Shown piece after piece: positions 48,834-56,944 of a stretch of 64,000 nt of DNA (positions are counted from its first letter, which is position 1; every line of letters starts with the position of its first letter). Source of the stretch: Maritimibacter sp. (GTDB lineage Bacteria > Pseudomonadota > Alphaproteobacteria > Rhodobacterales > Rhodobacteraceae). A program made the position numbers and the translations under genes. The stretch covers positions 3,384,001-3,448,000 of the forward strand of contig CP051232.1 of the NCBI GenBank assembly GCA_017792445.1, given 5' to 3'. The notes beneath the pieces are model-generated. The model made no database searches and was not told the origin of the DNA. It saw only the letters and a program-made list of their open reading frames with translations.

Positions 48834-49825
48834 GGTTCGGACCCGTCAGCCTTGATGACGCGGGCGGCGCGGTGCTGGCGCACTCGTTGCAGCTGGGCAA
48901 GCGCAAGCTGCGCAAGGGCCGGGTGCTGGAAGACGCCGACATCGGCGCGATGCGCGAAGCCGGGCTGACCGAGGTCATTGTCGCGCGGCTCGATGCCGGG
49001 GATCTGGCCGAGGATCCGGCGGCGCAACGGATCGCCGACGCCATGGTGCCCGACCCGAAGGCGGTCCACCTGCGGATGACGAAGGCCAGCACTGGGCGGG
49101 TGAACCTGTATGCCACCGTGCCGGGCGTGCTGGAGCTGGACGTCGCGCGGCTGGAGGCCGCAAACCGTGTCGACCCGCTGATCACCGTGGCGACTCTGCC
49201 GCCCTTCGCCCGTTGCGGCGACCGCACAATGGTGGCGACGGTGAAGATCATCGCCTACGGCGTGGCCGAGACCTCGGTCGCTGCGGCGGAAGAGGCGATC
49301 CGCGACGCGATGCGCCTGCGGCCGGTGACGCTGAAGACCGCGACGCTGATCCAGACCGACATCGGGGCAGGGGCCGGCAAGGGCGAGGACGCCATGCGCG
49401 CCCGGCTCGAGGCGCTGGGCATGGACCTGATCGCGACCCGCACCGTGCCGCACCGCACCGCGCCTCTGGCCGAAGCGGTGGCGGCGGCAGAGGGCGATCT
49501 GGTGATGATCCTTACGGCCTCGGCCACTTCGGACCCGCATGATGTCGCCCCCGAAGCGGTGCGCGCGGCGGGAGGAGAGGTCACGCGCTTCGGAATGCCG
49601 GTCGATCCCGGCAACCTGCTGTTCCTCGGCGCGCAGGGCGGTCGGCCCGTGATCGGCCTGCCGGGCTGCGCCCGGTCTCCGGCGCTGAACGGGGCCGACT
49701 GGGTGCTGGAACGGGTGGCCTGCGGGCTGGAGGTCAGCGACGGCGACATCGCAGCGATGGGCGTGGGCGGTCTGCTGAAGGAAAGCCCGGCACGTCCGCA
49801 TCCGCGCGAACGCAAGCCGGGCTGA
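48830..49825 (+). CDS. Molybdopterin-binding (MoCF_biosynth-domain) protein
   Basis: This 331-residue protein is translationally coupled to the XdhC gene. The C-terminal two thirds carry a MoeA/MogA-type molybdopterin-binding fold with TASATSDPHDVAPEAV, GMPVDPGNLLFLGAQGG and VIGLPGCARSPALNG. These motifs also occur in MobA-like proteins fused to an NTP-transferase. That transferase domain is absent here, so this is the stand-alone form. The N-terminal segment (VLAHSLQLGKRKLRKGRVLE) resembles the domain II start of MoeA-like proteins. A role in cofactor transfer to a CoxL- or XdhB-type enzyme is inferred. Confidence 0.85.
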   Translation: MRFGPVSLDDAGGAVLAHSLQLGKRKLRKGRVLEDADIGAMREAGLTEVIVARLDAGDLAEDPAAQRIADAMVPDPKAVHLRMTKASTGRVNLYATVPGVLELDVARLEAANRVDPLITVATLPPFARCGDRTMVATVKIIAYGVAETSVAAAEEAIRDAMRLRPVTLKTATLIQTDIGAGAGKGEDAMRARLEALGMDLIATRTVPHRTAPLAEAVAAAEGDLVMILTASATSDPHDVAPEAVRAAGGEVTRFGMPVDPGNLLFLGAQGGRPVIGLPGCARSPALNGADWVLERVACGLEVSDGDIAAMGVGGLLKESPARPHPRERKPG

Positions 49826-49832
49826 AATGCCA

Positions 49833-49856
49833 CGGCCCCCGCTTTCGAAGGGGCCG
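49833..49856. terminator. Hairpin between the molybdopterin-binding gene and a convergent gene
   Basis: CGGCCCC (49833-49839) pairs with GGGGCCG (49850-49856) across a 10-base loop. It sits between the two converging stop codons (49825 and 49889). No T run longer than three follows. Confidence 0.5.
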
Positions 49857-49888
49857 CGCTGTTTACATGAACGAACCTTAAGTCCGGC

Positions 49889-51748
49889 TTACGGCCAGCA
49901 GCTGACCAGCACGGTGACCTTGGCCGCGTAGGCCGCAAGGTCTTCGCCCGACAGCGGAACGCCGTCCGTCGAGGCCGCGGGCGACACGCCGTTGTTCGAC
50001 AGGAACTCTGCCAGCGTGGTGCCTGCGGCGGTGAAGGTCACATCCTCGGGCAGGCGCTTTCCTTCCGGGTTCGACGCGGGCAGCAGCATCCCCACGACCG
50101 AGCCGGTGTTGTCCAGCACCGGACCGCCCGCGTCACCGGCGCTTGCGTCCAGTGAAAGGCGGTTGCGGTCGGGCTCGCCATTCAGCCCCTGCGCATCGGC
50201 GAAGGTGCCATAGGTCAGGGTCGGCGCGCTCAGCAGGCCTTCGTAGCTGTAGCCCGACACCGCGATCTCGGACTGAAGCCGGACCGGCGAGGACTGGAAC
50301 TTGGCGAAGTCCTGCGGCGCCAGCCGGTCCGCGGGTTTCAGCAGCGCGATGCCCAGCCCGGAATCCTCGGCCACGACGTCGGCGGTATAGACCTCGTCCA
50401 GCGTGATCCGGCCGCAGCCCGCCACCGCCTCGGTGGTGGTCAGGACCATGCCGTTGCGGTCAACGTAGAAGCCCGACCGCGAGCTGGTGGGGCGGCGGAT
50501 CTTCAGGCCCGAGATCAGGTCGACCGACTGTTCCAGCGCGGCGTCGCCGATGGCGTCGGGCAGCACCGCGCCCGGCACCGAGCGGAAGCTGTCGCGCATC
50601 GCGCGCAGCGCCACGTCAAAGCGGCGGTCTTCGCCCGCGGGCCAGATCAGCGTGAAGCCTTTCACCGTGCCGCCGGTCAGCACCGCGTAGGTGTAGGACT
50701 TGATGCGGTTGTTCTCGCCCGTCAGCGTGAAGCTGTTGGCGGTGCGGTTGCGCTCGCCCTCGACCGGGACGATCTCTAGCGTCTGCATGATGTCATACAG
50801 GCCCAGCAGCGTGGATTCGGTGCCGGTCTGGCTGATCAGCAGGATGCGGACGCCGCTGTCGTTGATCGAGTCGTAATGCGCGAAGGGCGGCTCGTAGCGG
50901 TCGAACCGCACCATCGCCAGCGGCATGGTCATCTCGATGCCGGCGGTCTCGTCCATGCGCAGGCCAAGGCCCAGCGACGACAGGATCGACTGGTAGCTGC
51001 CCACGAGTTCCTCGCGCTGCATGGTGGTCAGCACGCCGGTCGGGGTCAGGCCCTCGGACTCTTGCCACGCGGCCATCGAGCGGCGGGTGCCGGGGCCGAA
51101 GGCGGCGTCGATTGCGCCAGCGTAAAAGCCGTACCACTGAAGCGCGCGCTGCAGTTCCATCTTTTCGTCGACGCTCAGCGCGGCCTCGTTGCGATAGGCT
51201 TCCTGCTGGGTCTCGGTGTCGACGACCTCTTCGGGCTCCGGCGCCGGTTCCGGCGCGGGCTCGGGCTCGGGGGCCGCGACGATTTCCGGTTCGGGCTCGG
51301 GTTCCGGTTCGGCCACAAGTTCGGGCTCGGTCGCGGTCGCGGGCGGGGTGTCGTCCGCCTGCGTCTGGCCCTGCGCCTGCGTCTGGGTGGCGTCGTCAGC
51401 GTCCTCGACCGGCGCCAGCGCGTTGGCGCCGACGGGGTAGAACTGCTGCGTGTAGGCGTCGGCCTGCGTCAGGAAGCTGTCGGGCGGAATGGCGCCCTGC
51501 GCGCGCAGCTGCGCCAGCGCCTGAATCGCCTGTTCGGCGGTGTAGGGTCCAAGCGCGATGCCGTACCAGCCGCTTGCCATGCGGAAGCCGTTCACCTCGG
51601 TCAGGTTCGCCGCATAGGTGCGTGCGGCCTGCGTGGCCGAGTTCAGATCGGGCCGCGCCTCGAGCTGGATAAAGGTCCCCTGAGCGGAAGCAAGTCCGGC
51701 CCAAAGAATGAAAACTAGTGAATAAAGCGCGGAAAAGGCCTTTGGCAT
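49889..51748 (-). CDS. SPOR/peptidoglycan-binding protein with a degenerate trypsin-like domain
   Basis: This 619-residue secreted protein has a signal peptide ending LASAQG. A SPOR-like region follows (about 25-110, SGWYGIALGPYTAEQAIQAL), then a Pro/Glu-rich linker (about 120-175) and a peptidoglycan_binding_1 domain (about 190-250, ALQWYGFYAGAIDAAFGPGT). After a middle domain comes a trypsin-like fold from about residue 420. At the three catalytic positions the residues are not functional: TTTEAVAGCG where His is expected, LGIALLK where Asp is expected, and SAGDAGGPVL where Ser is expected (GDSGGP would be normal). It is therefore a pseudoprotease by sequence. The start at 51748 has AAGGAAA upstream; an ATG at 51781 is also in frame. 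Confidence 0.86.
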   Translation of the reverse strand: MPKAFSALYSLVFILWAGLASAQGTFIQLEARPDLNSATQAARTYAANLTEVNGFRMASGWYGIALGPYTAEQAIQALAQLRAQGAIPPDSFLTQADAYTQQFYPVGANALAPVEDADDATQTQAQGQTQADDTPPATATEPELVAEPEPEPEPEIVAAPEPEPAPEPAPEPEEVVDTETQQEAYRNEAALSVDEKMELQRALQWYGFYAGAIDAAFGPGTRRSMAAWQESEGLTPTGVLTTMQREELVGSYQSILSSLGLGLRMDETAGIEMTMPLAMVRFDRYEPPFAHYDSINDSGVRILLISQTGTESTLLGLYDIMQTLEIVPVEGERNRTANSFTLTGENNRIKSYTYAVLTGGTVKGFTLIWPAGEDRRFDVALRAMRDSFRSVPGAVLPDAIGDAALEQSVDLISGLKIRRPTSSRSGFYVDRNGMVLTTTEAVAGCGRITLDEVYTADVVAEDSGLGIALLKPADRLAPQDFAKFQSSPVRLQSEIAVSGYSYEGLLSAPTLTYGTFADAQGLNGEPDRNRLSLDASAGDAGGPVLDNTGSVVGMLLPASNPEGKRLPEDVTFTAAGTTLAEFLSNNGVSPAASTDGVPLSGEDLAAYAAKVTVLVSCWP

Positions 51749-51909
51749 CGGTACGATTTCCTTGGGTTTCTGGCACGGCACGTTGATCGCACCCTTTCAA
51801 AGCGTGAACTGTACGAAGGTCAATATCGCGGTAGCGAAGGTTGATTGACCCTGTCCATGCTGTTGCCTATTGAGAACGCGATTTTTCACGAACATGTCAG
51901 GACGGACCG

Positions 51910-52842
51910 ATGGGCGACGCGCCGAAGAGTTTCCAGGAGATCATCCTGCGGCTCCAGAGCTACTGGGCCAAGGCCGGCTGCGCCGTGCTGCAGCCCTACG
52001 ACATGGAAGTGGGCGCGGGCACCTTCCACCCGGCCACCACGCTGCGCAGCCTCGGCACCCGTCCGTGGGCGGCGGCCTATGTCCAGCCCTCGCGCCGTCC
52101 GACCGACGGGCGCTATGGCGAGAACCCGAACCGGCTGCAGCACTACTACCAGTATCAGGTGATCATCAAACCGTCGCCGCCCGATCTGCAGGCGCTGTAT
52201 CTCGGCTCGCTGGAAGCGATCGGCATCGACATGGCGCTGCACGACATCCGCTTCGTCGAGGACGACTGGGAAAGCCCGACGCTGGGTGCGTGGGGGCTTG
52301 GCTGGGAAGTCTGGTGCGACGGCATGGAAGTGTCGCAGTTCACTTATTTCCAGCAGGTCGGGGGCCACGACTGCCACCCCGTTTCGGGCGAGCTGACCTA
52401 TGGGCTGGAGCGTCTGGCGATGTACGTTCTGGGCATCGATCACGTGATGGAAATGCCGTTCAACGACCCGCAGACGCCCATCGCGCTGACCTATGGCGAC
52501 GTGTTCAAGCAGACCGAGGAAGAGTATTCGCGCTTCAACTTCGACGCGGCGAACACCGACATCCTGCTGAAACAGTTCGAAGAGGCCGAGGCCGAATGCG
52601 CCCGCATCCTGAACGAGCCCGCCGAGGACCCGAAGACCGGCAAGCGCATCATCATGGTGCACCCGGCCTATGACTTCTGCATCAAGGCCTCGCACCTGTT
52701 CAACCTGCTGGACGCGCGTGGCGTGATCTCGGTCACCGAACGGCAGGCCTACATCGGCCGCGTGCGCGCGCTGGCCAAGCAATGCGCCGACGCCTTCGTG
52801 CAGACGACCGCCGGCGGATACGTGGCCGACGATGCTGCGTGA
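51910..52842 (+). CDS. glyQ: Glycine-tRNA ligase alpha subunit
   Basis: This is the alpha subunit of the bacterial two-subunit glycyl-tRNA synthetase. The 310-residue product contains [40 protein letters not shown] and [20 protein letters not shown] with [20 protein letters not shown]. These are all diagnostic. In Rhodobacterales glyS normally lies close downstream; here three genes and about 1.9 kb intervene. Confidence 0.97.
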   Translation: MGDAPKSFQEIILRLQSYWAKAGCAVLQPYDMEVGAGTFHPATTLRSLGTRPWAAAYVQPSRRPTDGRYGENPNRLQHYYQYQVIIKPSPPDLQALYLGSLEAIGIDMALHDIRFVEDDWESPTLGAWGLGWEVWCDGMEVSQFTYFQQVGGHDCHPVSGELTYGLERLAMYVLGIDHVMEMPFNDPQTPIALTYGDVFKQTEEEYSRFNFDAANTDILLKQFEEAEAECARILNEPAEDPKTGKRIIMVHPAYDFCIKASHLFNLLDARGVISVTERQAYIGRVRALAKQCADAFVQTTAGGYVADDAA

Positions 52843-53299
52843 GGACAGTATCGAGTACCTGACCCGCTCGGCGCCGCAATACGGCGTCGGGTTTCCGGGC
52901 CAGCCGAACCTGCAAGGCACCGACACGGCGATCTTCGCCGCCCGCTGCACCGGCGTGTCCGAGGGGTTCTTCGCCGGGGGCGACGACAGGCTGTCGGGGC
53001 TGACGACCCATGTCGTTCTGTTCGACCGTTCGACGCTGCCCGGCCGGCACGCGGGGCTTGGGCCTTTCGCCAAGCTTTACCTCGAAGAAGACCGCGCCGA
53101 ATGGGTGGTGCTGTTCCTGCCGGTTTCGGGCGGGTTCATCGACCGGGTGATGGGCCACGCGCTGAAGATCCAGCTTGTGTTCGACAAGGGCTGGAAGGCG
53201 TTCGGCGGACCGGCGCAGACCGACGAGCAGGGCGACCGCTTTCAGTTCGCCGAGGCGCTGCGCTACGTCGTGGCGGTGGACACGCCCCGCGAAAGCTGA
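52832..53299 (+). CDS. Uncharacterised 155-residue protein coupled to glyQ
   Basis: I do not recognise this family. The start (ATG at 52832) lies 11 bp inside the end of glyQ in another frame, so it is coupled to it. The protein is compact and soluble, with mixed polarity and no signal peptide or helix bundle. Visible features are [36 protein letters not shown] and [19 protein letters not shown]. The central [17 protein letters not shown] could be a membrane-associated or binding segment. Operon position suggests a link to glycyl-tRNA synthetase or to DNA/RNA metabolism, but this is weak inference. Confidence 0.7.
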   Translation: MLREDSIEYLTRSAPQYGVGFPGQPNLQGTDTAIFAARCTGVSEGFFAGGDDRLSGLTTHVVLFDRSTLPGRHAGLGPFAKLYLEEDRAEWVVLFLPVSGGFIDRVMGHALKIQLVFDKGWKAFGGPAQTDEQGDRFQFAEALRYVVAVDTPRES

Positions 53300-53303
53300 C
53301 CGC

Positions 53304-54137
53304 TCAGGCGGGTTTCGGGCCGGGGGAAATGCCGTGCTCGGTCCACGTCTTGCCGCTGCTGCGGGCGTTGCCGATCATCTCGCGCTGCCGCCGGATCGCC
53401 TCGGCGTCGCGATAGCCGCGCGGGTGATCCAGATGCACGGCGGGCGCGGTGAACCGCAGCCGGCGTCCCTTCACGCCGCTGTTCGACAGGCGGATGCCGA
53501 ATTCCTTGTCGCCGCCGCCATAGGCCATCGTCTCGTCAAAGCCGTTCACCGACAGGATCGAGCTGCGGAAGGCCGAGGCGTTCGAGCCCATCCACGTGAT
53601 CCGGATCGGATACACAGCGTCCAGCGCCGACTGAACGGGCAGGGGAAACGGCATCGTTTTCAGCCACGTGGTCGTGCGGTCAAAGGTGCCGCGCGCCTTC
53701 AGCCAGTCCTGCCGGAACACCCGGCCGGTGGCCACGTCGCCCTCGGTCACCTCTTTCGTCGCCGCGTCGGTCAGCCGGATCAGGCTGCCGCCGCAGAACC
53801 GGTCGGGCCGCACGCGGTCGCGGTGCCGTGCCACGAAGCCCGGGGCCAGCAGGCAATCGCCATCGGTGTAGATCAGGTGATCGGCGTCCGAACTTTCGGT
53901 CGCGCGGTTCAGGATCACGTTCTTCCGGAACCCGTCGTCCGCGTGCCAGACGTGGCGCACCGGAAGCTCGGGATGCGCCGTGCGGAACGCCTCGATCACC
54001 TGCGCCGTCTCGGGGCCGGACCCGTCGTCCGCGATGGCGATGCTGTCGGGCCGCACATCCTGCCCGAGGATGCCCGTCAGCGTCAGGTGCAGAAACCTTG
54101 GCGCGTTGTAGGTAGAGATGATGATCTCGGTCCGCAT
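53304..54137 (-). CDS. Family 2 glycosyltransferase
   Basis: This 277-residue GT-A glycosyltransferase has an N-terminal IIISTYNAPRFLHLTLTGIL, a nucleotide-binding ADDGSGPETA, a DxD-like metal site YTDGDCLLAPGF, and a C-terminal RITWMGSNASAFRSSILSVN then GFDETMAYGGGDKEFGIRLS, typical of the chondroitin/capsule-type subgroup with the Glyco_transf_7C end. The donor and acceptor are unknown. It lies antisense between glyQ and glyS, which looks like an insertion into a normally compact locus. Confidence 0.85.
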   Translation of the reverse strand: MRTEIIISTYNAPRFLHLTLTGILGQDVRPDSIAIADDGSGPETAQVIEAFRTAHPELPVRHVWHADDGFRKNVILNRATESSDADHLIYTDGDCLLAPGFVARHRDRVRPDRFCGGSLIRLTDAATKEVTEGDVATGRVFRQDWLKARGTFDRTTTWLKTMPFPLPVQSALDAVYPIRITWMGSNASAFRSSILSVNGFDETMAYGGGDKEFGIRLSNSGVKGRRLRFTAPAVHLDHPRGYRDAEAIRRQREMIGNARSSGKTWTEHGISPGPKPA

Positions 54138-54282
54138 GGGCCGGAAATGGCACGTTTGCGGGCGGGCGACAATCGGGAATGGACGGGGCCGGGAACCGGC
54201 AGGACGCCCGCGTTTGTTGCCGAAGTCCCTTGCACCCCACGGCCTTTCGTTCTACCCGACAACCCCGTCCGGAGGCCTATTC

Positions 54283-54753
54283 ATGAACGGAAAACTGGTA
54301 GGAGGCGTGATCGTGCTGGCGGCTCTCATCACCGGCATCTCGATCTATTACCTGCAGGTCTATGCCTTTTACGTGCAGCTTGACCCGGCAGAGGTCGACA
54401 TCCGCCTGACCGGCATCGTCAGCCAGGAGCCGGAACCGATCCTGACCGACGCGCTGCAGGCGATCGACAGCGACAGCTCTCCGATCCGGTTCCGCGCCTG
54501 TTTCGAGACCGGGCGCTCGATCGCCGGGTTGACCGAACAGTTCGTGGTCTACGACGCCGCCGACCCGCTGAACGCGCCCGATTGGTTCGACTGCTTCGAC
54601 GCGGCCGAGGTGGGCGAGGCGCTGATTGCCGGGGACGCCATCGCCTTTCTGGGCGAGAAGAACATACATGACGGGGTTGACCGCGTGGTCGCCGTCTTCG
54701 ATGACGGGCGCGCCTTCGCCTGGCACCAGCTGAACGAGACATACCAGGACTGA
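54283..54753 (+). CDS. Small membrane-anchored protein upstream of glyS (Rhodobacterales family, probably DUF6446)
   Basis: This 156-residue protein begins with an N-terminal hydrophobic helix (about 5-25, VGGVIVLAALITGISIYYLQ) that could act as an uncleaved anchor. A soluble domain follows with IRFRACFETGRSIAGLTEQF, DPLNAPDWFDCFDAAEVGEAL and a C-terminal HQLNETYQD. I believe it matches the Rhodobacterales DUF6446 family found next to glyS, but could not verify that. The start at 54283 has GGAGGC at 54271. glyS begins 1 bp after the stop. Confidence 0.78.
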   Translation: MNGKLVGGVIVLAALITGISIYYLQVYAFYVQLDPAEVDIRLTGIVSQEPEPILTDALQAIDSDSSPIRFRACFETGRSIAGLTEQFVVYDAADPLNAPDWFDCFDAAEVGEALIAGDAIAFLGEKNIHDGVDRVVAVFDDGRAFAWHQLNETYQD

Positions 54754-54754
54754 C

Positions 54755-56815
54755 ATGCCCGACCTTCTGATAGAGCTCTTCTCGGAGGAAATCCCCGCCC
54801 GCATGCAGACCCGCGCGGCGGACGATCTCAAGCGCCTGGTCACCGACGGGCTGGTCGAGGCCGGTCTGACCTATGCCCACGCGGGCGCGTTCTCGACCCC
54901 GCGTCGGCTGGTGCTGACGCTCGAGGGTCTGCTGGCCGAAAGCCCCACCACGCGCGAGGAACGCAAGGGCCCGCGCACCGACGCGCCCGAGAAGGCGCTG
55001 GAAGGCTTCCTGCGTTCGACCGGGCTGACCAAGGACCAGCTTGAGGCGCGCGACGACAAGAAGGGGCAGGTCTATTTCGCCGTGATCGAACGCCCCGGCC
55101 GTCCCGCGGCCGAGATCGTGGCCGAGGTGCTGGAAAACGCGATCCGCAACTTCCCGTGGCCCAAGTCGATGCGCTGGGGCGCGGGCAGCCTGCGCTGGGT
55201 GCGTCCGCTGCATTCGATCCTGTGCCTGATGACCGACGAGGCCGGCGCTCGCGTGGTGCCGATGGAGGTTGACGGCATCAAGGCGGGCGACACCACCGCC
55301 GGTCACCGGTTCATGGGGCCGGAACGCTTTTCCGTAACTTCTTTCGAGGATTACGAGGTAAAGCTAAAGCGCGCCAAGGTGATCCTGCGCGCCGAGGAAC
55401 GCGCCGACCACATCTGGACCGACGCCCACAACGCGGCCTTCGCGCTGGGGCTGGAAGTCGTCGAGGACAAGGGTCTGCTGGCCGAGGTCGCGGGGCTGGT
55501 CGAATGGCCGGTCGTGCTGATGGGCGACATCGGCGAGGCCTTCCTTGGCCTGCCGCCCGAGGTGCTGCAAACCTCGATGAAAGAGCACCAGAAATTCTTC
55601 TCGGTCCGCAATCCCAAGACGGGCCGGATCGAGAAATTCGTCACCGTGGCAAACATCGAGACCGCCGACGAGGGCGCGACGATCCTTGCGGGCAACCAGA
55701 AGGTTCTGGCCGCCCGCCTGTCGGACGCTAAGTTCTTCTGGGAAAACGACCTGCGCACGGTCGAACGCCAGGGCATGACCGGGCTGGCCGAGGGGCTGTC
55801 GTCGGTCACCTTCCACGCCAAGCTGGGGACCGTGGGCGACAAGGTGGCCCGCGTCGCGGCGCTCGCCTCCGAGATCGCGCCGATGGTCGGCGCCTCGCCG
55901 GACCTCGCGGACGAGGCCGCGCGGATCTGCAAGGCCGACCTCGTGTCCGAGATGGTCTACGAGTTCCCCGAGCTTCAGGGCATCATGGGCCGTTACTACG
56001 CCGCCCACGCGGGGCTGCCCGAACCCGTCGCCGAGGCGTGCGAGATGCACTACAAGCCGCTCGGCCCCTCGGACGAGGTGCCCACGGGCCCGGTGTCCAT
56101 CGCCGTTGCGCTGGCCGACAAGATCGACACGCTGACAGGCTTCTGGGCCATCGACGAAAAGCCCACGGGGTCCAAGGACCCCTATGCCCTCCGCCGCGCC
56201 GCGCTGGGCGTGATCCGGCTGGTGCTGAACAACGATTTGCGCCTGAAACTGACCGAGGTGATCGCCAAGGGCTATCCGGGTGCGGATGCGGGCGACCTCC
56301 TGTCCTTCTTCCACGACCGCCTGAAGGTCTACCTGCGTGACGAGGGTATCCCGCACGACGTCATCGACGCCTGCCTGTCGATGGACGGCAACGACGACCT
56401 CGCGCTGCTGGTCAACCGCGCCACCGCGCTGGCGGGGTTCCTGAAGACCGACGATGGGGCGAACCTTGTCGCGGGCTTCAAGCGGGCCAACAACATCCTC
56501 ACGCAGGCCGAGGAAAAGGACGGGGTCGAGTACAGCTTCGGCGCCGACGTGAAATTCGCCGACGACCCGGCCGAGAAGGCCTTGTTCGCGGCGCTGGACG
56601 ATGCCGACACGCGGATCAAGCCCGCGATGCAGGCCGAGGATTTCGAGACCGCGATGGCCGCGATGGCCCAGCTGCGCGCGCCGATCGACGCCTTCTTCGA
56701 GGCGGTGCAGATCAACACCGACAACGAGGTCGTGCGCCGCAACCGCCTGAATCTGCTCAGCCGCATCCGCCAGACCTGTCTTGGCGTCGCGGACCTGACC
56801 CGGCTGGACGGCTGA
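54755..56815 (+). CDS. glyS: Glycine-tRNA ligase beta subunit
   Basis: This is the beta subunit of the two-subunit glycyl-tRNA synthetase. The 686-residue protein begins MPDLLIELFSEEIPARMQT, as in all GlyS. It contains DAKFFWENDLRTVERQGM, ELQGIMGRYYAAHAGLPEPV and a C-terminal HD-like/tRNA-binding region (NDDLALLVNRATALAGFL). It lies 1 bp after the DUF6446-type gene. A candidate terminator hairpin follows at 56828-56849. Confidence 0.97.
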   Translation: MPDLLIELFSEEIPARMQTRAADDLKRLVTDGLVEAGLTYAHAGAFSTPRRLVLTLEGLLAESPTTREERKGPRTDAPEKALEGFLRSTGLTKDQLEARDDKKGQVYFAVIERPGRPAAEIVAEVLENAIRNFPWPKSMRWGAGSLRWVRPLHSILCLMTDEAGARVVPMEVDGIKAGDTTAGHRFMGPERFSVTSFEDYEVKLKRAKVILRAEERADHIWTDAHNAAFALGLEVVEDKGLLAEVAGLVEWPVVLMGDIGEAFLGLPPEVLQTSMKEHQKFFSVRNPKTGRIEKFVTVANIETADEGATILAGNQKVLAARLSDAKFFWENDLRTVERQGMTGLAEGLSSVTFHAKLGTVGDKVARVAALASEIAPMVGASPDLADEAARICKADLVSEMVYEFPELQGIMGRYYAAHAGLPEPVAEACEMHYKPLGPSDEVPTGPVSIAVALADKIDTLTGFWAIDEKPTGSKDPYALRRAALGVIRLVLNNDLRLKLTEVIAKGYPGADAGDLLSFFHDRLKVYLRDEGIPHDVIDACLSMDGNDDLALLVNRATALAGFLKTDDGANLVAGFKRANNILTQAEEKDGVEYSFGADVKFADDPAEKALFAALDDADTRIKPAMQAEDFETAMAAMAQLRAPIDAFFEAVQINTDNEVVRRNRLNLLSRIRQTCLGVADLTRLDG

Positions 56816-56827
56816 CACGAACGTCTT

Positions 56828-56849
56828 CCCCGGCCCGCCAAGGCCGGGG
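56828..56849 (+). terminator. Hairpin after glyS
   Basis: CCCCGGCC (56828-56835) pairs with GGCCGGGG (56842-56849) around a 6-base loop, 13 bp after the glyS stop. No T tract follows, so it may be a weak terminator or an mRNA 3' structure. Confidence 0.4.
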
Positions 56850-56944
56850 TGGCGACATGCCACGCGTCCGTCGCGATTATATGCTTTAATGTTGCTCGAA
56901 AGGGCGCGGACGCTATCATGCCGCGACCTAGCGGAGATACCGCA

